This document shows, one piece after another, positions 10,924-18,707 of a DNA stretch of 64,000 nucleotides. Source of the stretch: CAWAND01 sp963727915 (GTDB lineage: Bacteria; Chloroflexota; Anaerolineae; Anaerolineales; E44-bin32). The translations under genes were made by a program, and so were the position numbers. How positions within the stretch are numbered: the stretch's first letter is position 1; the number at the start of each line of letters is the position of its first letter. Location: the NCBI GenBank assembly GCA_963727915.1, contig CAVSID010000004.1, forward strand, positions 620,001-684,000. The letters run 5' to 3'. A model generated the notes under the pieces. The model worked only from the letters and a program-made list of their open reading frames with translations. It did no database searches and was not told the origin of the DNA.

Positions 10924-12320
10924 TAAGCCGCAAATTCGATCTGACGGTAACCGGCGGGACACTGGTCACCGCCTCGGGTGTATTCCGGGCTGACCTGGGC
11001 CTTATCGACGGCCGCATCGCCGCTTGGGGTGAGCGCCTGGAAGGTCGCCAGACGCTTGACGCCCATGGGATGCTCGTTCTTCCGGGCGCTGTCGACCCGC
11101 ACGTCCACCTGGCCATGCCTGCCGGGAAGACCCAATCCAGTGACGACTGGGCCAGCGGAACGCTGGCGGCCGCCTGCGGGGGGACCACCACCGTGGTTGA
11201 CTTCGTCGAGCCTGAGCCGGGACAGACTCTGGCCGACGCGCTCCAGGCGCGTCGAGCCGAGGCGGATGGCAAGGCTTACCTCGACTACGGCCTGCACATG
11301 ACCCTCCGCCAGACTGACCCTGCCACGCTTGCGTCTGTTCCGGATATGGTCGCTGCCGGTTGCCCCACATTCAAGGCTTACACCACCTACGAAGGCTTCC
11401 GCTTGAACGATAACCAGATGTTGGCCGCCATGCACGCCGTGGCTGCAGCCGGGGGCCTGTTGATGGTCCACTGCGAAAACGACGCTATGATCAAGGCCGC
11501 CCAAGCGCGCCTGGCAGCCGAGGGCCACAGTGACCCATCCGCTCATCCCGCCTCCCGACCTGCTCGGGCCGAAGCGGATGCCGTCCAGCACATCATCCAG
11601 TTGGGGGCCGAGTCCGACTGCCCTGTGTACATCGTCCATATTTCCACCCGTGAGGGGGTACTGGCTGTGCGAGATGCCCGGCAACAAGGAGGCAGCGTGA
11701 CCGGGGAGACCTGCCCCCAGTATCTTCTGCTCGATGACAGTCTGTATGCCGCACCCGGGTTTGAGGGCGCCAAGGTCGTCTGCTCGCCGCCGCTCCGGAC
11801 ACCGGGTGACATATCGGAAGTCTGGGACGGCTTGGCGGACGGCTCCATCGACGTCGTGGCCACGGATCACTGCCCATTCAATTTCGACGGCCAAAAGGAC
11901 TTGGGGGCGCTGGACTTCCGCCAAATTCCAAATGGCCTCCCCGGCATTGAACTACGACTCTCATTGATGCACACCTTCGGCGTCAGAACAGGAAGAATCT
12001 CGCTGGCGGACTGGGTCCGACTGTGCGCCACTGGGCCGGCGCGGGCTTTTGGCCTCGATCCGCGCAAGGGCAACCTCTCACCCGGGGCGGACGCCGATAT
12101 CGTCGTCTTCGACCCGAAACGCAAGTTCGAAGTCACGCAGTCCGCCCTTCACGAAAACGTCGACTACACGCCCTACGAGGGCCGGATCCTCACCGGTATG
12201 CCACGCACCGTCCTCAAGCAGGGAGAGATCCTGTGCCACGAGGGCCAGTTCGTCGGAGGGGCCGCAACCGGCACGTTTCTGGCCGGGAGATCTCCCTCGA
12301 TCGCCATCGTCGAACTGTGA
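10908..12320 (+). CDS. hyuA: Dihydropyrimidinase / D-hydantoinase
   Basis: 470-residue cyclic amidohydrolase that opens hydantoin or dihydropyrimidine rings. Dinuclear metal site residues are visible: H65 and H67 in DPHVHL, the carbamylated lysine K156 in PTFKAYTTYEG, HCEN near 190, VHISTREG near 245, and ATDHCPFNFDGQK near 325. A hydantoinase is part of the selenium-linked purine cluster (with ygeY, ssnA, xdhD) in E. coli, matching the genes beside it. The start is odd: the only available initiation codon in frame is the GTG at 10908, inside an 18-bp palindrome, with no Shine-Dalgarno. It converges with the next gene with six bases between stops. Intact. Confidence 0.9.
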   Translation: MKDFTISRKFDLTVTGGTLVTASGVFRADLGLIDGRIAAWGERLEGRQTLDAHGMLVLPGAVDPHVHLAMPAGKTQSSDDWASGTLAAACGGTTTVVDFVEPEPGQTLADALQARRAEADGKAYLDYGLHMTLRQTDPATLASVPDMVAAGCPTFKAYTTYEGFRLNDNQMLAAMHAVAAAGGLLMVHCENDAMIKAAQARLAAEGHSDPSAHPASRPARAEADAVQHIIQLGAESDCPVYIVHISTREGVLAVRDARQQGGSVTGETCPQYLLLDDSLYAAPGFEGAKVVCSPPLRTPGDISEVWDGLADGSIDVVATDHCPFNFDGQKDLGALDFRQIPNGLPGIELRLSLMHTFGVRTGRISLADWVRLCATGPARAFGLDPRKGNLSPGADADIVVFDPKRKFEVTQSALHENVDYTPYEGRILTGMPRTVLKQGEILCHEGQFVGGAATGTFLAGRSPSIAIVEL

Positions 12321-12326
12321 GCGGCG

Positions 12327-13208
12327 CTAGAGGCCAGCCACCTCCGGGATCACCTCGTCGCGTATGACTTCCAGCGGGGTGAGAGTCTCCGCATTCGGCA
12401 TGTTGAAGATCAGGTGCTGGACACCCACACTCGCCAGGTCCCGGCAGATTTCGATCACATCACCCGCAGACATTTCCCCCGGCGCAATGTTGATGGATCG
12501 CAGCGCTGAGCGCTCGATCTCATCGTAGTCGCGCCTAGCATCCTCGCAGTGCTGCTTAAGAACGTCGAACTTGTGCGCCACGGTTTCCGGTCCCTGCCAG
12601 GCGAAGACGTTGCATGCATCGGCGTATTGAGCCACCAGCTTCAACGTCTTTCGCTCACCCATGCCGCCAATCATGATCGGCGGATGCGGCAAGTGGACCG
12701 GAAGCGGCTGGCACAAGGTCTCCTCGAGTGTGAAGTGTTTGCCATGAAATGGCTTCGACTCTCCGGCCCACATCTGTTTGGCGATCTGCAAACCTTCTTC
12801 AAGCCACTCGAACCGCTCCGCTACCGGCGGGAAGGGAACGCCCAAGCCATGGGCCTCACGCTCGAACCAGGCCGCTCCTACCCCGAAGTATGCCCTTCCG
12901 CCGGAGACCACATCCAGGGTCGTGGCGGTCTTGACCAGGATTCCCGGATGGCGGTACACGATCCCGGTGACCAGCGTTCCCAGTTTCATTCGCTCTGTCA
13001 CCCCCGCCAGATAACCGAGCGTTGTGTAGCCTTCCATCATCGGATCGGTGGCTTCCCCTACGCCCCGGATCTGGAAGAAATGGTCCATCACCCACAGGCT
13101 GTAGAAGCCGGCTTCATCGGCCAGCCTGGCGATCTGCGCCAGGTGGGAGCCAATCTGTATGTTGCCTCCGGACCAGTTGAAGCGTGGAAGTTGAAGTCCA
13201 ATACGCAT
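12327..13208 (-). CDS. LLM-class F420-dependent oxidoreductase
   Basis: 293-residue luciferase-like protein of the F420-dependent group. It begins MRIGLQLPRFNWSG and has ADEAGFYSLWVMDHFFQI, LGTLVTGIVYRHPGILVK, TLDVVSGGRAYFGVGAAWFEREAHGLG and HPPIMIGGMGERKTLKLVAQYAD, the family core motifs. It is the last gene of the long leftward run and starts three bases after the stop of an F420:NADP-type reductase. That neighbour suggests the two share F420 as electron carrier. The substrate is not readable. Intact. Confidence 0.82.
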   Translation of the reverse strand: MRIGLQLPRFNWSGGNIQIGSHLAQIARLADEAGFYSLWVMDHFFQIRGVGEATDPMMEGYTTLGYLAGVTERMKLGTLVTGIVYRHPGILVKTATTLDVVSGGRAYFGVGAAWFEREAHGLGVPFPPVAERFEWLEEGLQIAKQMWAGESKPFHGKHFTLEETLCQPLPVHLPHPPIMIGGMGERKTLKLVAQYADACNVFAWQGPETVAHKFDVLKQHCEDARRDYDEIERSALRSINIAPGEMSAGDVIEICRDLASVGVQHLIFNMPNAETLTPLEVIRDEVIPEVAGL

Positions 13209-13211
13209 GCG

Positions 13212-13931
13212 TTATCGCTTCCTTTGCAGATTCTCTGATTCGGCTTCCTCGGATTCGCTCTCGATCCCGGTCAAGCGGACCCCGACACGCTTGGCGTCCA
13301 AGTCCATCCCGACTTTCATGATGACAGAGCTCAAGGCTTCGCAGGCGATGCTGTTGACCAGGGGTCCAATATCGCGCGTCTTTAGCCCGCTCGAGATGGA
13401 TAACGCCACCGCCCGTTGACGCGCCTCCGGATCGTCCCCGGCCACCCACACCTCGGCGGGTGTAGGCGCCCCAACTTCCCGCAGCACCCGGTACATGAGG
13501 GTTTGAAATGCAGCCACGACGGGGACGCCTGGCCCGACGACTTCCTGCGCCTCCAGGGCCGCCGAGCTCCCTGCCGGAAGCGACACCCGGTCAAGGGCCC
13601 CCGGATCGAGGGCGATGACCGACGTGATCAGAACCTTGCCCTGCAGCTCATGCCTCAGAGCCGTCAGGACATCCACCTGCGCGCGGTAGGGCACAGCCAG
13701 GACGACGATATCGGCGGTCCCCACGGCCGCCGAATAATCCGCAGCGGCGATGGCCGGGCCGACCAGTTCGGCGTTCAACTCGACAGCGGCCACCTCGGCC
13801 GCGGTCCGGTCGCGCGAGCCCAGAATCACCAGATGGCCGGCGCTGGCCAAGCGTACGGCCAGCGCCCTGCCCATCCGGCCCGTACCAAGGACCGCCACTC
13901 TCTCGATCTGGCTCATCTCATGAGTGCCCAT
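13212..13931 (-). CDS. NADPH-dependent F420 reductase-like protein
   Basis: About 239 residues with an N-terminal Rossmann fold: VAVLGTGRMGRALAVRLASAGHLVILGSRD, then ADIVVLAVPYRAQVDVLTAL, as in F420:NADP oxidoreductases (Fno). Enzymes of this kind move hydride between NADPH and coenzyme F420; some relatives reduce other small substrates, so activity is inferred. It sits between the aldehyde dehydrogenase (ten-base gap) and an F420-type LLM enzyme, and would feed the latter. The start is either the ATG at 13931 or the one at 13916; neither has a strong ribosome site. Confidence 0.78.
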   Translation of the reverse strand: MGTHEMSQIERVAVLGTGRMGRALAVRLASAGHLVILGSRDRTAAEVAAVELNAELVGPAIAAADYSAAVGTADIVVLAVPYRAQVDVLTALRHELQGKVLITSVIALDPGALDRVSLPAGSSAALEAQEVVGPGVPVVAAFQTLMYRVLREVGAPTPAEVWVAGDDPEARQRAVALSISSGLKTRDIGPLVNSIACEALSSVIMKVGMDLDAKRVGVRLTGIESESEEAESENLQRKR

Positions 13932-13940
13932 GAAAGGGCG

Positions 13941-15401
13941 CTACTTCATGTCGATGCTGACAGTCTTCGTGTTGAGGAACTCGTTGATCGCCTCGGGCCC
14001 TTCACTGTGACCAAAACCGCTTCCCTTGTAGGGGGTGCGCGTGACCTCGAAACCGGCGCTGAAGTAGTGATTTATGTACACCTGCGCCGATTCGAGCTGC
14101 TGCGCCACCCGGTGGGCGTTCCGCAAATTGCTGGTCCACACCGCCGAGGCAAGCCCGTAGTCGTTGTCGTTGGCGATGTCGATCGCCTCGTCCACATCTT
14201 CGAAGGGCGTGACCACCAACACCGGGCCAAAGATCTCCTCCTGGGAAATCTTAGCCTGCCGCGGCACCGAGTCGAAAATCGTCGGCTTGACGAAATAGCC
14301 GCCGCCCAGCGACGGGTCCTCAGGGACCCCCCCACCGGTAACCAGTTTCGCCTCGCCCTTGCCGGTCTCGATGTAGGCCAAGACGCTCTTGCGCTGCCGA
14401 TCCGAGATCAAGGGACCCATATCGGCTTCAGTATCTGGGCCACCCAAGCGAAGGCCCTCGGCCATCTCTGTCAAGCGGGAGACGAACTCGGCGTGGATCG
14501 ACTTCTCCACCAACAAGCGCGATCCCGCTACGCAAACTTGCCCGGCGTTGGCGAAGATGCCCCACAGCGCTCCCTGAAGCGCCGCCTCGATATTGGCGTC
14601 TGCCATGACGATGTTGGGGGACTTGCCACCCAGCTCCATCACTGAGTAGGCAAAGTGCCCGGAGGCCATCTTGAGCACCTGCTGCGCCGTTGCGCCCGAA
14701 CCGGTGAAGTAGATCGCATCGACCGCCTTGTGTCCGGTGAGGGCATCGCCCATCTCGCTGCCCGTGCCGGTGACGACGTTCATCACCCCCTTGGGCAGGC
14801 CGCATTCGTGCGCCACTTCGGCCAGCTTGAGCAGGCTCAGGGGCGCCTCTCTCGACGGCTTGACGATCAGCGAGTTGCCCGCCGCCAGCGCAGGCGCAAT
14901 CGATCGGCTTCCTGTCCACAGCGGTCCATTCCACGGGATGATGTGGGCCGTGATGCCTTTGGGCTCCCGCAGCGTGAAGGTGAAATAGGCGTTTGGGGCA
15001 AGGAAGCTGTCGCCCAAGATCTTGTCCGCCAGGCCCGCGTAGTACTCAAACCGCCGTGCACAGACCTCATTGACCGTGTGCAGGGCTCCGCCGACGCTGC
15101 CACCCGTATTCAGCGACTCGAGCTCAGCGAATTCTCTAGCCCGGGCGCGAATCTCCTGGGCGATGCGATAGATGACGCGAGCCCGCTCGGCCGGGTGTGT
15201 TTCCCGCCATACTTTGAGTCCTTCTTCCGCCGAGTCAACCGCCTTGTCGAGGTCGACCTGGACGCCCCGCGGCACGGTGGCCGACACCTCGCCCGTGGCC
15301 GGGTTGTAGATGTTGATCCGCTCCTTGCTTGCGGCAGGCATCCACTCGCCATGGACGAACATGTCGTATTCGAGCACTTTGTCTGCAACCTTGTCTGCCA
15401 T
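13941..15401 (-). CDS. NAD(P)-dependent aldehyde dehydrogenase
   Basis: Class I/II aldehyde dehydrogenase of about 486 residues. Seen: IIPWNGPLWTGSRSIAPALAAGNS, the general-base motif MELGGKSPNIVMADAN, the catalytic cysteine in FANAGQVCVAGSRLL, and the C-terminal TPYKGSGFGHSEGPEAINEF. It oxidises an aldehyde to an acid, or an acyl-thioester if used in reverse with CoA; the sequence looks non-acylating. The ATG at 15401 is chosen because GGAG lies six bases upstream; an ATG at 15413 is possible. It follows grdA by 29 bases in the same run, so the aldehyde is likely a product of the selenoprotein/aldolase pathway. Confidence 0.88.
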   Translation of the reverse strand: MADKVADKVLEYDMFVHGEWMPAASKERINIYNPATGEVSATVPRGVQVDLDKAVDSAEEGLKVWRETHPAERARVIYRIAQEIRARAREFAELESLNTGGSVGGALHTVNEVCARRFEYYAGLADKILGDSFLAPNAYFTFTLREPKGITAHIIPWNGPLWTGSRSIAPALAAGNSLIVKPSREAPLSLLKLAEVAHECGLPKGVMNVVTGTGSEMGDALTGHKAVDAIYFTGSGATAQQVLKMASGHFAYSVMELGGKSPNIVMADANIEAALQGALWGIFANAGQVCVAGSRLLVEKSIHAEFVSRLTEMAEGLRLGGPDTEADMGPLISDRQRKSVLAYIETGKGEAKLVTGGGVPEDPSLGGGYFVKPTIFDSVPRQAKISQEEIFGPVLVVTPFEDVDEAIDIANDNDYGLASAVWTSNLRNAHRVAQQLESAQVYINHYFSAGFEVTRTPYKGSGFGHSEGPEAINEFLNTKTVSIDMK

Positions 15402-15430
15402 GCTGTTCTCCATTCCGTCTACCCGCAGAC

Positions 15431-15890
15431 TCAATCGACCTTGCGGTAACTCTGAACTCGGGTGACGATCTCCTCAACTTCGGCTGTCATTTCCATCAGA
15501 CCCACGTGCTCTTCATACAGGGCCTGGTCCATCTGAGCCTTGACTTCGGGTTCAAGAATGTGAAAGACGGGGAGTCCCAACGAGACTTCCGGCCAACGGA
15601 CCGGCCCAGGTCGGGTCGCCGCGCGTCACCGTCTCGGCGAACAGCGCTGAGCTGTTCGGATCCGGCTGGCCGAGAAGGACGATCGTGTTCTGTCGGTCCA
15701 TCGTCTCGACCATGCGCTGCACCTCGGCCTGGTCTTCCAGGTCCATGGCGCCTGCCGCCGTTCAGACAAAGCATTGTGTGAAGCCCAAGATGACATCAGC
15801 GCCCGCCGATCGAGCGAGAAGTTCCAGGCTGGGCCCGGTGACACCCTCTCGCTCGCCGATGGCAATGATCTTGGTCCCCTTGAGATTCAT
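15431..15890 (-). CDS. grdA: GrdA-type selenoprotein A with in-frame UGA (Sec43)
   Basis: Small selenoprotein of the glycine/sarcosine/betaine reductase complex. It takes the carbon skeleton from component B as a selenoether and hands it to component C. The start at 15890 has GAGGAGGTG upstream. The sequence MNLKGTKIIAIGEREGV leads to CFV-UGA-TAAGAMDLE, the exact GrdA redox motif (CxxU) with the TGA at 15764-15762 as codon 43 (Sec44 in Eubacterium acidaminophilum). Then AETVTRGDPTWAGPLAG, a one-base shift near 15588, and SLGLPVFHILEPEVKAQMDQ through YEEHVGLMEM to the end. The TGA is recoding, not a stop, because homology continues directly. The separate frame change looks like an assembly indel. 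Confidence 0.9.
15729..15764 (-). promoter_or_regulatory. Selenocysteine UGA and SECIS-candidate hairpins in grdA
   Basis: UGA at 15764-15762. Downstream in the mRNA are two short stem-loops: GGCG/CGCC starting three bases after UGA, and CCTGG-AAGA-CCAGG starting 21 bases after UGA. Either may serve as SelB-binding signal. The fold is weaker than the one in grdB. Confidence 0.55.
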
Positions 15891-15944
15891 GCGACACCTC
15901 CTCTAGCCCTGATTGTGACTGCCCCAATAAGCCGAAAGGACGGA

Positions 15945-17366
15945 TCAGGGACGTTCCAGCAGGAACGACGCCCCATCGACCAATTGTGTCATCCGCCCCA
16001 AGAAAAGACTTCCCTTGGCGACCACCATCACCCGCGATATTCCACCATTCGCCATCGCTTGCCGAGCATGGCCGAGGTATGGGACACCAGCCGGAATATG
16101 CCCCTGGGTAGGGGCGAATCCGGGCATGCCTCTCTGGGCGGCGAACTCGTCGATCTGGTCCTGCTCAATGTCGCCCCGCAGGACGGCCATCGCTCCCAGC
16201 GTCCGATAGTTCGTCAGGGGAACATCTCCACTGCCCGCCGGCAGCGTGATCTCCGGATTGTGAAGCTCCACGGCGTATCGATCGACATCGGTCATCTTTA
16301 GCCCGCGGCGTTCCAGGGGATCGATCACCAATGCCTGGTAGATCGCTTTGGGCGATGATCCCGCCCCGATCGGAAGCTTGCCGATCGCATCCAGCCTGAA
16401 CTCTGGATCTTTCCCGTTGCTTGGTCCAATGACAAACGCCATGGATCCGAGCATGTCCTCCATGATCGGGACATGTAAGTCCAGATGACCGCGAAACTTC
16501 ATCCCCAGCTTGGCCAAAGACCCCCCGCCAAGCACGACCATGTGCTCGAAGACCCCCGCCTGAACCAGTCCGGCTGCGAGGATCAACCCATGGACGGGAG
16601 AGGCACAGAATGCCTTGAGGTCAATGCCGGTGGCGTTGCTGCATTCGACGACTTCGGCGACGGCTTTTGCCAGGCTGCCTGCACCCCTTTGATAGCGGTC
16701 CCCCACGGCTTCTTCGCCGGTATTGAATAGATAGTCAATACCATCGGGACCAACCGGGCCGTCCTTGAGCGCCCGGGAAAGGGCCAGGGCCGCCGTCGCC
16801 TTGCAGGCCAGGTTCTCCAGCATGACCTCCGCCTTCAGCGTGTCGTCCTCGGGGTGCGCTCGACGGATGAAGGCTGCCAGCTCGCCGCGGTGGAACAAGG
16901 GCAGGCCGGATTCATCCTCGACAATGCGGGCCAGTTCGCTCGGGGCCACGCCCTCGATCGAACCCAGCCTCTCGCCCAGGTCGACCCGGCCCGTCAAGTC
17001 TCGGCAGGCCTCGTCCGCCAAAGGCTGGCCCAAGACGATCAGGTTGAAGTCATCGACCGCCTTCATCAATCCGTAGAGCCCGGCTTCCGTCATAAGCGGG
17101 CCGAATTGGCCCTCGATTTGTGCGCCTTCCACCGGATGCTGCCACCATGGTTGCGGGCGTACGCGCAACTCATCCGGCGTAATGTTACCCACGAACGTTT
17201 GGTTGGGAGGGTAGGCCACCGCCTCATCCCACGAGCGGAGCGCTGCTTGGAGTTCGGCGTCCAGGCCAGCGTGCATTGCCAGTTCACGCCGCGGTTTGGA
17301 CCCATAGCGAACGAGGTCGGGCACATGGGTCAGCGCGTAGGCTGCGTGGAGCAATGCCGGGCTCAT
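15945..17366 (-). CDS. grdC: GrdC-type component C, beta subunit
   Basis: About 473 residues, close to GrdC, the ketoacyl-synthase-like subunit of glycine reductase component C that converts the selenoether intermediate on GrdA to a thioester and then acyl phosphate. Seen: LRSWDEAVAYPPNQTFVGNITPDEL, MTEAGLYGLMKAVDDFNLIVLG, RRAHPEDDTLKAEVMLENLACKA, CSNATGIDLKAFCASPVHGL with the conserved Cys, LGGGSLAKLGMKFRGHL, VDRYAVELHNPEITLPAGSGDVP, and the end GFAPTQGHIPAGVPYLGHAR and VVAKGSLFLGRMTQLVDG. The ATG at 17366 gives the family length. The partner grdD, normally next to grdC, is absent: grdA follows directly. Intact. Confidence 0.9.
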   Translation of the reverse strand: MSPALLHAAYALTHVPDLVRYGSKPRRELAMHAGLDAELQAALRSWDEAVAYPPNQTFVGNITPDELRVRPQPWWQHPVEGAQIEGQFGPLMTEAGLYGLMKAVDDFNLIVLGQPLADEACRDLTGRVDLGERLGSIEGVAPSELARIVEDESGLPLFHRGELAAFIRRAHPEDDTLKAEVMLENLACKATAALALSRALKDGPVGPDGIDYLFNTGEEAVGDRYQRGAGSLAKAVAEVVECSNATGIDLKAFCASPVHGLILAAGLVQAGVFEHMVVLGGGSLAKLGMKFRGHLDLHVPIMEDMLGSMAFVIGPSNGKDPEFRLDAIGKLPIGAGSSPKAIYQALVIDPLERRGLKMTDVDRYAVELHNPEITLPAGSGDVPLTNYRTLGAMAVLRGDIEQDQIDEFAAQRGMPGFAPTQGHIPAGVPYLGHARQAMANGGISRVMVVAKGSLFLGRMTQLVDGASFLLERP

Positions 17367-17391
17367 GATCCGTCCGATCCAAGGTGCCCGT

Positions 17392-18697
17392 TCATGCGAA
17401 GACGGTCGCCTCCTCGATCTTGGCTTCCATGGCGTGCAATGCTTTGCGAAGCACGTCCTGCCGCCAGGCCAGTTCTTCGTCTGGGGATCGTGTCGGGTCT
17501 CCGAGCGGATGCGGAATCTTTCCGGAGGGCAGGATCCGCACCGCACCGGCTGTCTTGGCCATGGACGTCATGGCAGTGATCAGGACGGCCGGCAGGCCGG
17601 CTCTTTCGATTTCCTTCGCCAGCGTTGCACCGCAACGCGTGCCCGTCCCTCAAGTGCTGGTGACGATCACCGCGTGGACACCTTCGTTGATCAACTGGGC
17701 AGCAATTTCAGATCCGATGCGGCTGGCGTTGGTCACGCTCGTGCCAGTGCCGACGGTCACATAGAAGTAATCGTGCAGCCTGCCAATCTCGCCAGATGCA
17801 ACAAGGGCTCGGGCGGCGTCCAGCGGAACCATCCGATCCGGGTCCTGGTTCACCCAACGTGCGTCGTAGCCGGCGTGGATGGACTTGAATCCGGCGCCCT
17901 GGTCCCGTTCCAGGTCGATCAGGGGATATCTCGCCCACCGCGTGGCGCTGGAGGAACTCAATCCCGTCCGGATTGGCCTCGGGGACCAGCCCCCCTTCGG
18001 TGACGAACGCCAGCGTGGCCTCGGCCAGGCGGGGAACCTCCGTCGCCGGCGCCACAGCCTCGCCTGCAATCGGTAGAGGTATCTCCGTCGAGAAGGGGAT
18101 GCCTTGCAGCTTGGCCAGCAACATGTCAACCGCCCTATAGGCGGGGCTGGGGGAGACAACCCAATTGCCGCGAAAGCTTCGGGGGATGATGCCCTCGTCT
18201 TCAGCGGGCCCCAACGGGTTGCCATGCGCCAGTCTCAATCCAACTCGGGCAATACGCTCAAGCACCACCGCCATCTCAGCCGCAGATGATCCGGTAGGGA
18301 CAATCACTACGCGGTCATGAAACACCTCGGCTCCCGGGCTCTCCGGGAACATCCCGGTGACCGCCGGCACATCGAATGTGTCCCTGGCGAGAGCACAGAC
18401 GGCGCCACAGGCAAGACCGTATCGCCCGGCGTTGAATGCAGGACCCGCCACGATAAGGTCCGGCTTGAGTGCATCGATGGCTTCGCGCAGCTGGTCGAGA
18501 ATGGCGTCCCGATTGTCGTGAAACTGATTGTCGCCACACACCAGAGTGTGCGTAATCTCTGCCTGTTCGCCAAAGGCCATTTGCAGGGCCCGCCCGGGGC
18601 CCACGGCGCCCTCGCGGATCTCGAAAGCGGCGTCTGCCTTGTCTTCACCACCAATGCCGGCGAAGAACTGGTTGATGTAGTGCACGACTGTGATCAT
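17392..18697 (-). CDS. grdB: GrdB-type selenoprotein B with in-frame UGA (about Sec350)
   Basis: Substrate-binding selenoprotein of the glycine/sarcosine/betaine/proline reductase family, which attacks the substrate and releases the amine. It starts MITVVHYINQFFAGIGGEDKAD, with GAGG five bases upstream of the ATG at 18697. Further blocks are PDLIVAGPAFNAGRYGLACG, GMFPESPG, IPRSFRGNWV, and after a frame change near 17925 DARWVNQDPDRMVPLDAARAL. The TGA at 17652-17650 sits in VIVTST-U-GTGTRCGATLAKEIERAG at about codon 350, as in known GrdB (Sec350). In the family the motif is UXXCXXC; here it reads UGTGTRC, so the first Cys is Gly. The frame continues to IPHPLGDPTRSPDEE and a TGA at 17394. Confidence 0.9.
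17622..17652 (-). promoter_or_regulatory. Bacterial SECIS element in grdB
   Basis: UGA at 17652-17650, then 11 spacer bases, then a 17-base perfect hairpin with 7-bp stem GCGTTGC/GCAACGC and loop GGT. The 11+17 geometry and the U-GC-GGU-GC apex match the minimal SelB-binding hairpin known from E. coli fdhF. This directly supports UGA recoding. Confidence 0.8.
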
Positions 18698-18707
18698 CTG
18701 CACCTCG

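Noticed and set aside
14655..15449. Open frame opposite the aldehyde dehydrogenase
   Set aside because: No family features; the minus-strand gene is intact with its active-site Cys and Glu motifs.
15762..15764. UGA in grdA as a nonsense mutation
   Set aside because: It is at the conserved selenocysteine position with family sequence on both sides.
17650..17652. UGA in grdB as the true stop of a shortened protein
   Set aside because: Family sequence continues for about 85 codons in frame and a SECIS hairpin follows at the right distance.
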